Below, piece by piece: positions 10,669 through 19,975 of a DNA stretch of 64,000 nucleotides. Position numbers and translations under genes: made by a program. The first letter of the stretch is position 1. Each line of letters begins with the position of its first letter. The notes under the pieces were generated by a model. That model saw only the letters and a list, made by a program, of their open reading frames with translations, had not been told where the DNA came from and did no database searches. Source of the DNA: Mesorhizobium sp. 1M-11 (GTDB lineage Bacteria; Pseudomonadota; Alphaproteobacteria; Rhizobiales; Rhizobiaceae); the NCBI RefSeq assembly GCF_001303895.1, contig NZ_LJSD01000017.1, forward strand, positions 1 to 64,000, given 5' to 3'.

Positions 10669-10710
10669 GTTGCATATTCGCCACAATGCGTTGCATAGAT
10701 GCTACGCAAT
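10669..10710 (+). promoter_or_regulatory. Direct repeat plus palindrome just upstream of ntrY
   Basis: The octamer GTTGCATA occurs at 10669-10676 and again at 10690-10697, 21 bases apart (two helical turns). The second copy lies inside a near-palindrome, 10685-10696 against 10699-10710, matching at 10 of 12 positions. The element ends 2 bases before the proposed ntrY ATG and no Shine-Dalgarno sequence is visible there. It could be an operator or a control site on the mRNA; the binding factor is unknown. Confidence 0.4.
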
Positions 10711-10711
10711 C

Positions 10712-13018
10712 ATGACAGCAAGCGGCGAAATGGCTGAGCAGGCCATACCATTGAGCGGACCATTGTTTCGAAGATCCGGTGTGCAGGAAGCCAGGCGGCT
10801 GATGGCGCTGCCTGGCATCATTGCGATCATTGGCGCGTTGCTGACGGCGGCGGTTTCCTTCGCAATTCTGGTCGGCGCGACACCGATTGTGCCCGACCGA
10901 ACAACCACGCTGTGGCTCATCGGCCTCAATGCGCTGTTCATTTTTTTCCTTGTGGCGCTGGTTGCCCGCGAAGCGCAACGAATCATCATGGCACGCCGCG
11001 TCGGCAAGGCCGCATCCCGGCTCCATGTGCGCATCGTCATCATGTTTGCCCTCGTCGCAGCGGTGCCGGCGATCCTGGTCGCCATTATCGCCGCGATCAC
11101 GCTGAACATCGGCCTCGACCGCTGGTTCGAGATTCGTACCAAGACGATCATCAATTCGTCGCTGTCGATTGCGGAAGCCTATGTGCAGGAGAATGCTCGC
11201 AATTTGCAGGGCACGACGCTTTCCATGGCCTACGACCTGGATAGCTCACGCACGCTCTACGGTCTCGATCGCGGCGGATTCCTGGATCTCATGAACAAGG
11301 AAGCTGTTGGACGCGGCCTCGCCCACGCCGCCTTGGTCAAGGAAGACGGCTCCTTCGTCATGAGTGCCAAGACCAGCGCCGATTTCCCGATGCCGGGGCC
11401 GCCCGATGGTGCGGTGAAGCAGGCACAGGACGGCAGGCCGCTGCTGATCGAGCCGCGCACGCGCAACATCATGGGCGCGATCATCAGGCTAAAGGAAATC
11501 GAGGGGCTTTATCTCTACACCATCCGCGTGGTGGATCCTGAGGTGATCAGGGCGCGCGAGATCGTTCGGGCAAATACCGCCGAATATCGCGGGCTCGAAA
11601 CCAACCGGGGGTTCTCGCAGGTCGCGTTCGCACTGCCTTATATGTCGCTGACGCTCATTGTCATCCTGTCGGCGATCTGGACGGGTATTGCTGTGGCCGA
11701 CAGGCTGGTGCGGCCTATCCGCCAACTCATCGGCGCTGCCGACGAAGTGGCGACCGGCAATCTCGACGTCTCGGTGCCCGTTCGCCATTCCGACGGCGAC
11801 GTTGCCCATCTTGGCGACACCTTCAACAAGATGCTGCTGGAGTTGAAATCCCAGCGCAACGAAATTCTGACCGCCAAGGATCTTGCCGACGAGCGGCTTA
11901 GGTTCTCTGAAGCCGTTCTCGCCGGCGTCACTTCCGGCGTAGTCGGTGTCGACCCCTTCGGCACGATCACCATCGTCAACAAGTCGGCCGAAGCGATGCT
12001 GGCGATGTCATCCGACGCTGCGCTGGGGCAGAACCTGTCCACGGTGCTGCCTCATGTCGGGCGCGTGCTGGAAATCGGCCGCAAATCCGGCAAGCCGGTC
12101 TACCGCGAGCAGGTGACCTTCTTCCGCGCCGGCGCCGAACGGACTTTCAACGTTCAGGTGACGATCGAGGAAGACCAGGACGAGGCCTATGAGGGCGAGA
12201 AGTCCTATGTCGTGACTGTGGACGACATCACCGATCTCGTTACCGCCCAGCGCACGTCGGCCTGGGCCGATGTCGCCCGGCGCATCGCTCACGAAATCAA
12301 GAATCCGCTGACGCCGATCCAGCTTTCGGCCGAACGCATCCGGCGTCGTTACGGCAAAGTGATCACCGAGGACCGCGAAGTCTTCGATCAATGCACGGAT
12401 ACCATCATCCGGCAGGTCGAGGATATCGGTCGCATGGTCGACGAGTTCTCTTCCTTCGCGCGCATGCCGAAGCCCGAAATGAAAGCGATCGATTTGCGCG
12501 AACCGTTGCGCGAGGCTTCGTTCCTTGTGGAAGTCAGCCGCTCCGACATCGCCTTCGAACGTGCGTTCGGTGACGAACCGCTCAAGGGCACTTTCGATAA
12601 TCGCCTGCTCTCGCAGGCGTTCGGCAATGTCATCAAGAATGCCGCCGAGGCCATGGAAGGGCTCGAACGGGCGCCTGGCGAAAAGAGCGTGATCCGTATC
12701 CAGGCAGCGCATGTCGACGGCTCGATCCAGGTCGACGTCATTGACAATGGCAAGGGGCTTCCGCGCGAAAACCGGGGTCGGCTGCTCGAGCCCTATATGA
12801 CGACGCGCGAGAAAGGTACGGGGCTTGGCCTCGCGATCGTCAAAAAGATCGTGGAAGACCATGGCGGACGGCTCGAACTGCACGATGCGCCGGCCGACTT
12901 CCACGGCGGGCGAGGTGCCATGATCAGCATCATCCTTCCCGCCACCGGCGCGACGCAGCGCGCCCGGGTGACGGCGGAAAACGAACGAGAAACTGAAAAG
13001 GTCGGTAATGGCGTCTGA
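10712..13018 (+). CDS. ntrY: Membrane sensor histidine kinase NtrY
   Basis: A 768-residue membrane kinase paired with NtrX, linked in alphaproteobacteria to nitrogen, redox and envelope responses. Three N-terminal hydrophobic segments are seen between residues about 25 and 150, then an extracytoplasmic region, and a further membrane segment near 325. HAMP (RPIRQLIGAADEVATG), PAS, HisKA with H-box AHEIKNP, and HATPase_c with GTGLGLAIV follow. The ATG at 10712 was chosen over an in-phase TTG at 10667; neither has a good Shine-Dalgarno site, so the start is uncertain. It overlaps ntrX by 11 bases. Confidence 0.93.
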   Translation: MTASGEMAEQAIPLSGPLFRRSGVQEARRLMALPGIIAIIGALLTAAVSFAILVGATPIVPDRTTTLWLIGLNALFIFFLVALVAREAQRIIMARRVGKAASRLHVRIVIMFALVAAVPAILVAIIAAITLNIGLDRWFEIRTKTIINSSLSIAEAYVQENARNLQGTTLSMAYDLDSSRTLYGLDRGGFLDLMNKEAVGRGLAHAALVKEDGSFVMSAKTSADFPMPGPPDGAVKQAQDGRPLLIEPRTRNIMGAIIRLKEIEGLYLYTIRVVDPEVIRAREIVRANTAEYRGLETNRGFSQVAFALPYMSLTLIVILSAIWTGIAVADRLVRPIRQLIGAADEVATGNLDVSVPVRHSDGDVAHLGDTFNKMLLELKSQRNEILTAKDLADERLRFSEAVLAGVTSGVVGVDPFGTITIVNKSAEAMLAMSSDAALGQNLSTVLPHVGRVLEIGRKSGKPVYREQVTFFRAGAERTFNVQVTIEEDQDEAYEGEKSYVVTVDDITDLVTAQRTSAWADVARRIAHEIKNPLTPIQLSAERIRRRYGKVITEDREVFDQCTDTIIRQVEDIGRMVDEFSSFARMPKPEMKAIDLREPLREASFLVEVSRSDIAFERAFGDEPLKGTFDNRLLSQAFGNVIKNAAEAMEGLERAPGEKSVIRIQAAHVDGSIQVDVIDNGKGLPRENRGRLLEPYMTTREKGTGLGLAIVKKIVEDHGGRLELHDAPADFHGGRGAMISIILPATGATQRARVTAENERETEKVGNGV

Positions 13019-14369
13019 TATTCTGATCGTCGACGACGAAGAAGACATCCGTGAACTTGTTGCCGGCATCCTGAGTGATGAAGGTCACGAAACCCGCACC
13101 GCTCACGACGCGGACAGTGCGCTGGCGGCAATCGCCGACCGTGCACCGAGGCTCGTCTTCCTCGACATCTGGTTGCAGGGCTCGCGACTGGACGGCCTGG
13201 CACTGCTCGATGAAATCAAAACCCTGCATCCCAATCTGCCGGTGGTGATGATTTCCGGCCACGGCAATATCGAAACGGCGGTGTCGGCCATTCGTCGTGG
13301 TGCTTATGATTTCATCGAAAAGCCCTTCAAGGCGGACCGGCTGATCCTCGTTGCCGAGCGTGCGCTGGAAACTTCCAAGTTGCGGCGCGAGGTTTCCGAC
13401 CTGAAACAGCGCAGCGGCGAGACATTTGACCTGATCGGCATGTCGTCTGCGATGAGCCAGTTGCGGCAGACCATCGAACGTGTAGCGCCGACCAACAGCC
13501 GCATCATGATCATGGGACCGTCGGGTTCCGGCAAGGAGCTGGCGGCAAGGGCCATCCACGCCTTGTCTGCGCGCAAGAGCGGGCCGTTCGTGACCTTGAG
13601 CGCAGCCAACATCACGCCCGAGCGTATGGAGATCGAGCTGTTCGGCACCGAATCGAATGGGACGGAGCGAAAGGTCGGCGCGCTGGAGGAGGCGCATCGC
13701 GGCATACTCTACATCGATGAAGTCGCCGATATGCCGCGCGAGACTCAGAACAAGATCCTGCGCGTGTTGGTCGAACAACAGTTCGAGCGGGTGGGCGGTA
13801 CCAAACGCGTCAAGGTGGATGTGCGTATCATCTCCTCGACCGCGCAGAACCTGGAAGCCATGATCGCCGAGGGGCGCTTCCGCGAAGACCTCTATCATCG
13901 CCTGGCAGTCGTGCCGGTGGCGGTGCCGGGGCTTGCGGAACGGCGGGAGGACATTCCTTATCTGGTCGATACCTTCGTCAAACAGATATCGAGGCAGGCG
14001 GGGATCAAAGCACGCCGCATCGGTGACGACGCGATGGCTGTTCTTCAGGCCCACAATTGGCCGGGCAATGTGCGCCAACTGCGTAACAACATCGAGCGCC
14101 TGATGATTCTGGCACGAGGTGACGATGTGGAGACGCCCATTACCGCCGATCTGCTGCCTTCGGAGATTGGCGACGTCATGCCGCGCACACCCAACCAATC
14201 GGACCAGCACATCATGGCATTGCCATTGCGCGAGGCCCGCGAGCAGTTTGAAAAGGATTATCTGATCGCCCAGATCAATCGCTTCGGGGGCAACATCTCC
14301 AAGACAGCCGAATTCATCGGCATGGAGCGCTCCGCCTTGCATCGCAAGCTTAAATCTCTCGGGGTCTGA
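13008..14369 (+). CDS. ntrX: Response regulator NtrX
   Basis: A 453-residue NtrC-family regulator. The receiver domain has phospho-acceptor Asp53 (VFLDIW). The AAA+ domain has Walker A GPSGSGKE, and a C-terminal Fis-type HTH is present (NISKTAEFIGMERSALHRKL). The sigma-54 contact loop GAFTGA is missing: at the matching place the sequence runs ESNGTERKVGALEEA. This loss is typical of NtrX and implies it does not act through sigma-54. It overlaps ntrY and is followed by a terminator, so it ends the operon. Confidence 0.94.
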   Translation: MASDILIVDDEEDIRELVAGILSDEGHETRTAHDADSALAAIADRAPRLVFLDIWLQGSRLDGLALLDEIKTLHPNLPVVMISGHGNIETAVSAIRRGAYDFIEKPFKADRLILVAERALETSKLRREVSDLKQRSGETFDLIGMSSAMSQLRQTIERVAPTNSRIMIMGPSGSGKELAARAIHALSARKSGPFVTLSAANITPERMEIELFGTESNGTERKVGALEEAHRGILYIDEVADMPRETQNKILRVLVEQQFERVGGTKRVKVDVRIISSTAQNLEAMIAEGRFREDLYHRLAVVPVAVPGLAERREDIPYLVDTFVKQISRQAGIKARRIGDDAMAVLQAHNWPGNVRQLRNNIERLMILARGDDVETPITADLLPSEIGDVMPRTPNQSDQHIMALPLREAREQFEKDYLIAQINRFGGNISKTAEFIGMERSALHRKLKSLGV

Positions 14370-14402
14370 CCAGCCGGTGTCGACCGGCTGGACCATTTCT
14401 TT
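14370..14402 (+). terminator. Hairpin terminator after ntrX
   Basis: A perfect 9-bp stem pairs CCAGCCGGT (14370-14378) with ACCGGCTGG (14383-14391) around a 4-base loop. A moderately T-rich stretch follows, directly after the ntrX stop. Confidence 0.7.
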
Positions 14403-14460
14403 GTCCGATACGCGGTCAGCGGAATCGCGTAAGAAAACCTGATATTTCAGAGGGTTCACC

Positions 14461-15321
14461 ATGCCGCGCATTGCCTATGTCAACGGACGCTACGTCGCAC
14501 ATCGCGATGCGGCCGTGCATGTCGAGGATCGTGGCTACCAGTTTGCCGACGGCGTCTACGAAGTCTGCGAGGTGGCGCGTGGGTTCATCGTCGATATGAA
14601 ACGCCATCTTGACCGGCTCGACCGGTCCCTGCGGGAGCTTCGTATCGACTGGCCAATTGGTAGAAAACCGCTTGAGATCGTCTTGCGTGAGGTTGTCAGG
14701 CGCAACCAGGTATTCAACGGACTGGTCTATGTGCAGGTAACGCGTGGCGTGGCCAGCCGAGACTTCCTGTTTCCCGCAGACACGATGTCGTCGCTCGTTG
14801 TGACCGCCAGGAAAGTGAATCCGGCGCTTGCGGCCAAACGCGCCGAAGACGGCATCAAGATCATTACGGTGCCGGAAAATCGCTGGGATCGGGTCGACAT
14901 CAAGTCAGTCGGCCTGCTGCCGAACGTGTTGGCAAAGCAGAAGGCCAAGGAATCCGGAGCTCAGGAGGCCTGGTTTGTCGATGAAGACGGCAACGTCAAG
15001 GAGGGTGGATCGTCGAACGCCTGGATTGTCACCAAGGACGGTGTTCTGGTGACGCGACCGGCGGAACATGGGATCCTGCGCGGCATTACCCGTACCACGA
15101 TATTCGACGTCGCGGCCAAGCTTGACCTGAAGATCGAGGAACGCAGTTTTTCTGTTGCAGAGGCCAAGGCTGCACGCGAAGCGTTCATTAGTTCTGCAAC
15201 CACGATCGCTATGCCGGTAGTGGCCATCGACGGACAAACCGTTGCCAATGGCCACCCGGGATCAGTAACACTTTCGTTGAGACAAGCGTTTTTTGACGTT
15301 GCGGAAAAAAGTCCGGCCTGA
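14461..15321 (+). CDS. dat: D-amino-acid transaminase-like class IV aminotransferase
   Basis: A 286-residue PLP enzyme of fold type IV, closest in features to D-alanine/D-amino-acid transaminase, which makes D-glutamate or D-alanine for the cell wall. The catalytic Lys is probably Lys148 in DIKSVGLLPN. EGGSSNAW near residue 180 matches the cofactor-binding segment, and RGITR follows. Related class IV enzymes (branched-chain aminotransferase, ADC lyase) are less likely because of the short length and the DIKS signature. It sits between the ntr operon and hfq, behind its own 90-base gap. Confidence 0.85.
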   Translation: MPRIAYVNGRYVAHRDAAVHVEDRGYQFADGVYEVCEVARGFIVDMKRHLDRLDRSLRELRIDWPIGRKPLEIVLREVVRRNQVFNGLVYVQVTRGVASRDFLFPADTMSSLVVTARKVNPALAAKRAEDGIKIITVPENRWDRVDIKSVGLLPNVLAKQKAKESGAQEAWFVDEDGNVKEGGSSNAWIVTKDGVLVTRPAEHGILRGITRTTIFDVAAKLDLKIEERSFSVAEAKAAREAFISSATTIAMPVVAIDGQTVANGHPGSVTLSLRQAFFDVAEKSPA

Positions 15322-15465
15322 TAACCGGCACAACAGGAATGGACATCAATACATCTCGTTCTACTTGTCGTTGTTCACGACAAGCACGTCTGCAAGCTTG
15401 ACATATGCCGAGTATTTTGGCGCACTGGCATGCATACCGAAGGGGATCGGCGAAAGATAAGAACA

Positions 15466-15711
15466 ATGGCAGAGCGTTCGCAAAATCTTCAGGACCTGTT
15501 CCTGAACTCGGTGCGCAAGAGCAAGAATCCACTCACAATCTTCCTCATCAACGGCGTGAAATTGACCGGGGTGGTGACCTCGTTCGACAATTTCTGCGTG
15601 TTGCTGCGGCGCGACGGGCATTCGCAGCTCGTTTACAAGCATGCCATTTCCACGATCATGCCGAGCCAGCCGGTTCAGATGTTCGATGGTGAGGAAAGCC
15701 AAGGCGGCTAA
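15466..15711 (+). CDS. hfq: RNA chaperone Hfq
   Basis: An 81-residue Sm-like protein forming hexamers that pair small RNAs with mRNAs; in rhizobia it also affects nif control. The Sm1 motif ([12 protein letters not shown]) and Sm2 motif (YKHAIST) are intact and the C-terminal tail is short. The ATG at 15466 gives the family N-terminus [10 protein letters not shown]; an in-phase ATG at 15430 would add 12 atypical residues. hflX follows with no gap, the usual hfq-hflX pair. A 7-bp hairpin (15364-15370/15378-15384) without a T-run lies upstream. Confidence 0.97.
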   Translation: MAERSQNLQDLFLNSVRKSKNPLTIFLINGVKLTGVVTSFDNFCVLLRRDGHSQLVYKHAISTIMPSQPVQMFDGEESQGG

Positions 15712-17097
15712 TTGACCAAGCAGAACGACGCGAGCCGAAAGGGCCGCGAGCAATCGGCACACGATGGGGGCGCGGGCTCCGGAGAGGCAACCCGTGCCCT
15801 GGTCATCGTGCCAGTACTACCGAATCACGCAAGGCAAGAGGACGACACTGGTCGCGTGCGGCTGGCGCGTTCGCCCGAGGCGCGGCTGGAAGAGGCCGTC
15901 GGCCTGACGCGTGCCATCGATCTCGATCCCGTCCAGACATCGATCGCCATCGTTGCCGAACCCCGACCGGCGACACTGTTGGGTTCGGGCAAGGTTTCGG
16001 AACTAGCAGAGGCGGTCAAGGATAAGCACGCGGAACTCGCCATCGTCGACCATCCGCTGACGCCGGTGCAGCAGCGCAATCTGGAGAAGGAACTGAACGT
16101 CAAGGTTCTGGACCGGACCGGCCTCATCCTCGAAATTTTCGGTGAGCGCGCACGCACTAAGGAAGGCACGCTGCAGGTCGAGCTCGCGCATCTCAACTAC
16201 CAGAAAGGTCGCCTGGTGCGTTCCTGGACACACCTTGAGCGCCAGCGCGGCGGCGCCGGCTTCCTTGGCGGTCCAGGTGAAACGCAGATCGAGGCCGACC
16301 GGCGTGCATTGCAGGAAAAGATCATCCGTCTGAAGCGCGAACTGGAGACGGTGCGACGCACCCGCGACCTGCATCGCGCGAAGCGAAAAAAGGTGCCTTT
16401 TCCGGTGGTTGCGATTGTCGGCTACACCAATGCCGGGAAGTCGACGCTGTTCAACAAATTGACCGGCGCTGGGGTGCTGGCAGAAGACATGCTGTTTGCG
16501 ACGCTCGACCCGACATTGCGACGGGTACGCCTGCCGCACGGGACCCCGATCATCCTTTCCGATACGGTCGGTTTCATTTCCGACCTGCCGACGCATCTGG
16601 TCGCCGCTTTCCGCGCCACTCTCGAAGAGGTGGTTGAGGCCGACCTGGTCATCCATCTGCGCGACATCTCCGATCCGGATACTGCTGCGCAAGCGGAGGA
16701 TGTCGAACGTATTCTGGGCGATCTCGGCGTCGATGCCGCCGACGCCAACCGTGTCGTTGAGGTCTGGAACAAGGTCGATCTGCTGGATGAAGGCAATCGA
16801 GAGCGCCTGCTGGCCGAAAGCGCTGACGGAAAACGTCCTCCGATCGCCATTTCGGCTGTGACGGGCGAGGGCATCGTCGCGCTCAAGGCTCTGATCGAAA
16901 CGCGCGTGTCGGGAGAATTGCAGTCGGTCGAGATCACCTTGCAGCCGGCACAGCTGGGAATGGTCGACTGGCTTTACCGCAACGGCGATGTCATCAAGCG
17001 CACCGACAACGAAGATGGCAGCGTTTCCTTGTCGTTGATGGCGACCGAAAGCGCGCGCGAAGAGATCGAAGGTCGACTGCAACGCAAAAGCGGATGA
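15712..17097 (+). CDS. hflX: GTPase HflX
   Basis: A 461-residue ribosome-associated GTPase thought to split stalled 70S ribosomes. An N-terminal HflX domain is followed by a basic coiled-coil linker (about 195-225) and a G domain with P-loop GYTNAGKST, G3 DTVGF and NKVD specificity motif. The first codon is TTG directly after the hfq stop, in the same phase, so the two genes touch. A start further in is possible, because the first 30 residues are low-complexity. The VOC gene begins one base after the stop. Confidence 0.94.
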   Translation: MTKQNDASRKGREQSAHDGGAGSGEATRALVIVPVLPNHARQEDDTGRVRLARSPEARLEEAVGLTRAIDLDPVQTSIAIVAEPRPATLLGSGKVSELAEAVKDKHAELAIVDHPLTPVQQRNLEKELNVKVLDRTGLILEIFGERARTKEGTLQVELAHLNYQKGRLVRSWTHLERQRGGAGFLGGPGETQIEADRRALQEKIIRLKRELETVRRTRDLHRAKRKKVPFPVVAIVGYTNAGKSTLFNKLTGAGVLAEDMLFATLDPTLRRVRLPHGTPIILSDTVGFISDLPTHLVAAFRATLEEVVEADLVIHLRDISDPDTAAQAEDVERILGDLGVDAADANRVVEVWNKVDLLDEGNRERLLAESADGKRPPIAISAVTGEGIVALKALIETRVSGELQSVEITLQPAQLGMVDWLYRNGDVIKRTDNEDGSVSLSLMATESAREEIEGRLQRKSG

Positions 17098-17098
17098 G

Positions 17099-17494
17099 AT
17101 GTCCAGTCTCCCAAAGATGCGGGTGGCAAGGCCATCCGACAATCTCGAAGCTTTGCTGCGCTTTTACGGAGACGGCTTGGGTCTGCAGATCCTGACGCGT
17201 TTCGACGATCATGATGGCTTCGACGGGATCATACTAGGGCACCCGAACGCGCCCTACCATCTGGAGTTTACGAAGGCGCATGGCGCGGCTGCTGGTCGCG
17301 CGCCGTCCGAAGATCATCTTCTCGTCTTCTATCTTCCCGATCAGACCACATGGGCCAATGCCGTCAGTTCCATGAAGGCTGCGGGTTTCGATCCGGTGCC
17401 GTCATTCAATCCGTATCGGGACAAGGTTGGTGCCACTTTCCAGGATCCGGATGGATACCGTATGGTGCTTCAGCGTGCCGAGTGGAGCCGCTAG
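17099..17494 (+). CDS. VOC-family (glyoxalase-like) protein
   Basis: A 131-residue member of the vicinal oxygen chelate fold, a metal-dependent group that includes glyoxalase I and antibiotic-resistance proteins. Two beta-alpha-beta-beta-beta modules are visible: RPSDNLEALLRFYGDGLG at the start and GATFQDPDGYRMVLQ at the end. Possible metal ligands are His59 (YHLEF) and the acidic residues of the second module. It is one base downstream of hflX, so it is probably co-transcribed. The substrate is unknown. Confidence 0.8.
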   Translation: MSSLPKMRVARPSDNLEALLRFYGDGLGLQILTRFDDHDGFDGIILGHPNAPYHLEFTKAHGAAAGRAPSEDHLLVFYLPDQTTWANAVSSMKAAGFDPVPSFNPYRDKVGATFQDPDGYRMVLQRAEWSR

Positions 17495-17591
17495 AGCAAT
17501 TCAAGGAAAAGCGCGTGTGACGGTTTTCCGTCCGGAATTGTGAAAAAAACAAAGAGATAGAGCGTTTCCGTGAAAAACGAAAACGCTCCAG
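17493..17591. repeat. Rhizobial-type intergenic palindromic repeat
   Basis: Two inverted repeats stand side by side. The first pairs CAATTC (17497-17502) with GAATTG (17535-17540), with inner GGAAAA/TTTTCC arms. The second pairs GAGCGTTT (17560-17567) with AAACGCTC (17581-17588). The wording closely resembles the mosaic palindromes scattered between genes in Mesorhizobium and relatives (from memory). It fills the gap between convergent VOC and mazG genes and may act as a bidirectional terminator. Confidence 0.7.
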
Positions 17592-17594
17592 GAT

Positions 17595-18419
17595 TCAGCC
17601 AGCGCCCTTGGCTTGCTGCCAAAGTGCCTCCATCTCGTCCAGCGAGGCTTGTTCCAAGCTGCCGCCCGAGGTGTCTAGTGCCTGCTCGACATAGTGGAAG
17701 CGTTTTCGGAACTTGTCGTTGGTGCCGGAGAGGGCCGCTTCCGAATCGACCTTGAGATGGCGGCCGAGATTGACGACGGCAAATAGCATGTCGCCGAACT
17801 CATCCTTGATCGCAGCGGTGTCGCCCTTGGCCAGGGCTTCGCGCAATTCCGCGATCTCTTCCTCGATTTTGTCGAGGATGGGTTCAGCCTGGCTCCAATC
17901 GAAGCCGACGCGCGCGGCTTTCTCCTGCAGTTTGAGCGCCCTGGTGAGCGCCGGCAGGGCGACCGGGACGGAATCCAGGAACCCCTTGCCGTGATCCTCC
18001 GGATCCAGGCCGCGCGCCAGCCTTTCGGCGCGGCGCTCCGCCTTTTCCTCGGCCTTGATCTTCTCCCACATGCCCTTGGCCATTCCGGCACTGCGGGCTT
18101 CCTCGCTGCCGAAGACATGCGGATGGCGGCGGATCATCTTGCGGGTGATGCCCTCGACCACGTCGCCGAAGGCGAATTCACCTTTTTCGTCAGCCATTTG
18201 GGCGTGGTAGACGACCTGAAGCAAGAGGTCCCCAAGTTCCTCACGCAGATTGTCGATATCATTGCGCGCGATGGCGTCGGCCACCTCGTAGGCTTCCTCG
18301 ATCGTATAGGGCGCGATGGTCGAGAAATCCTGCTCGATATCCCACGGGCATCCGGTGACGGGCGCACGCAGGGCCGCCATGATCTCGATGAGGCGGGAAA
18401 TGTCCTTGGAGGGCTTCAT
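17595..18419 (-). CDS. mazG: Nucleoside triphosphate pyrophosphohydrolase MazG
   Basis: A 274-residue all-alpha NTP pyrophosphatase that removes non-canonical NTPs and may affect ppGpp levels. Two MazG repeats are present: the first holds EELGDLLLQVVYHAQ near residue 60, with the acidic metal-binding residues. The second holds KDEFGDMLFAVVNLGRHL near residue 210. The length is normal for the two-repeat form. It is convergent with the VOC gene and about 100 bases downstream of the aminotransferase gene on the same strand. Confidence 0.93.
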   Translation of the reverse strand: MKPSKDISRLIEIMAALRAPVTGCPWDIEQDFSTIAPYTIEEAYEVADAIARNDIDNLREELGDLLLQVVYHAQMADEKGEFAFGDVVEGITRKMIRRHPHVFGSEEARSAGMAKGMWEKIKAEEKAERRAERLARGLDPEDHGKGFLDSVPVALPALTRALKLQEKAARVGFDWSQAEPILDKIEEEIAELREALAKGDTAAIKDEFGDMLFAVVNLGRHLKVDSEAALSGTNDKFRKRFHYVEQALDTSGGSLEQASLDEMEALWQQAKGAG

Positions 18420-18517
18420 GGCAAGAGCCTAATCCGCATCGGGCAGAACGGCCAATGCCGCTGAGCGGCATTGGCCTTTTGTCCACAATCTCGCAGAACA
18501 GAGCCCTGCGCGACGCG

Positions 18518-19702
18518 CTAGTCGAGTACCGAAACAATTGCCGTGGCGAGCTTGTCCAGGCCATCTTCCGGCAGACCGGCCACATTGATGCGGCTGTCGC
18601 CCACCATATAGACGCCGTATTCGGCTCGAAGCCGCTCGACCTGCGTCTCCGTCAGACCAAGGCGAGAGAACATGCCGCGGTGCTCCGCGACGAAGTCGAA
18701 ACGGTCCGAATTGGATTGCCTGCGCAGCGCTTCCGCGAAAGCGACGCGCAGCCGCAACATGCGCTGGCGCATTTCTTCAAGCTCGGCCTCCCAGTCGGCA
18801 CGCAGTTCCTTGTCCTGCAGAACGATGCGGACCGCGGCTGCGCCATGATCCGGCGGCATGGAATAGAGTGTGCGTGCTGCGGCCAGCATGTGGCTCAGTG
18901 CGATGTCTGCTTTCGCGCCGTTCTTCGCCAGGATCATCGCGGCGCCGACGCGATCGCGATAGACAGCGAAATTCTTGGAGCAGCTCGAGGCGACCAGCAT
19001 TTCAGGAACCTTGCCAGCGATAAGGCGCAGGCCGGCGGCATCAGCCTCCAGACCTTCGCCGAAACCCTGATAGGCGATGTCGACAAAAGGCAGCAGGCCG
19101 CGTTCCACCAACAGATCCGCCACCTGCGCCCATTGCCCGAGGCTGAGGTTGGCGCCGGTCGGGTTGTGACAGCAACCATGCAACAGCACAGCGTCGCCCG
19201 GCTTGGCCGTCTTCAGCGTCGCCAGCATGTCGTCGAAGCGGACCGAGCCGCTCGCCGCGTCGAAGTAAGGATATTCGGCGATGGTGAGTCCGGCTCCCCG
19301 CATCATAGGAATGTGGTTCGGCCAGGTCGGGTTGGAAATCCAGATCGCCGCATCCGGCCGAGTGCGCTTCAGCAACTCGGCTGCAAGCCGCAGCGCGCCG
19401 GATCCGCCTGGCGCCTGTGCCGCGCGGATACGCGTGAGATCGGCGGCGTCGCCGAAAACCAGCTTCGTCATTACGTCGTTGAAGGCGAGATCGCCGGCAA
19501 GGCCGAGATAGGTCTTGGTGTCCTGGCTCTGCAGAAGCCGTGTCTCAGCTTCCCGCACCGCTCGCATGACCGCCGTCTTGCCGTCGCGATCCTTGTAGAC
19601 GCCCACACCGAGATCGACTTTGTCGGTGCGCGGATCGGCGCGATAAAGCCCGATCAGGGCAAGAATCTTGTCTGTTGGCGCTGGCTGCAGGTCTTCGAAC
19701 AT
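18518..19702 (-). CDS. tyrB: Aspartate/aromatic aminotransferase
   Basis: A 394-residue PLP aminotransferase of fold type I, in the AspC/TyrB group, converting aspartate or aromatic amino acids to oxo-acids with 2-oxoglutarate. The N-terminus MFEDLQPAPTDKILAL and GVGVYKD match the family. The PLP-binding Lys is in SSCSKNFAVYRDR, and LLHGCCHNPTG binds the cofactor phosphate region. AspC and TyrB cannot be told apart by eye, so the symbol is tentative. It stands alone, with about 270 bases upstream before the next gene. Confidence 0.88.
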   Translation of the reverse strand: MFEDLQPAPTDKILALIGLYRADPRTDKVDLGVGVYKDRDGKTAVMRAVREAETRLLQSQDTKTYLGLAGDLAFNDVMTKLVFGDAADLTRIRAAQAPGGSGALRLAAELLKRTRPDAAIWISNPTWPNHIPMMRGAGLTIAEYPYFDAASGSVRFDDMLATLKTAKPGDAVLLHGCCHNPTGANLSLGQWAQVADLLVERGLLPFVDIAYQGFGEGLEADAAGLRLIAGKVPEMLVASSCSKNFAVYRDRVGAAMILAKNGAKADIALSHMLAAARTLYSMPPDHGAAAVRIVLQDKELRADWEAELEEMRQRMLRLRVAFAEALRRQSNSDRFDFVAEHRGMFSRLGLTETQVERLRAEYGVYMVGDSRINVAGLPEDGLDKLATAIVSVLD

Positions 19703-19975
19703 CTGAGGCTTTCCATGGCATCGCGCCGCCTTTTGGGCGCGGCGGAGTGATACGAAAAACGGCGTGGCTGCGCCAGAATTATTGCACGAAGCACCAAAGG
19801 CCGCATTGCTATTCCGGCAGTACAGTGCCCGAGCGCTAGGTTTTCTGAACCCTTATCGTTGAGAACAATGTTCGGCGATGTGCCCGTTCCTGAGAATGTC
19901 ATGCCAATTTCCTTCAAAAAATAGCAATCGACAAAATCTACTGAGTTTATAGACTAATGGGAAATGGAGGACGCT

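Noticed and set aside
12008..14471. Long minus-strand frames opposite ntrY and ntrX
   Set aside because: Antisense shadows of well-supported genes, with His/Asp/Arg-rich composition typical of such shadows.
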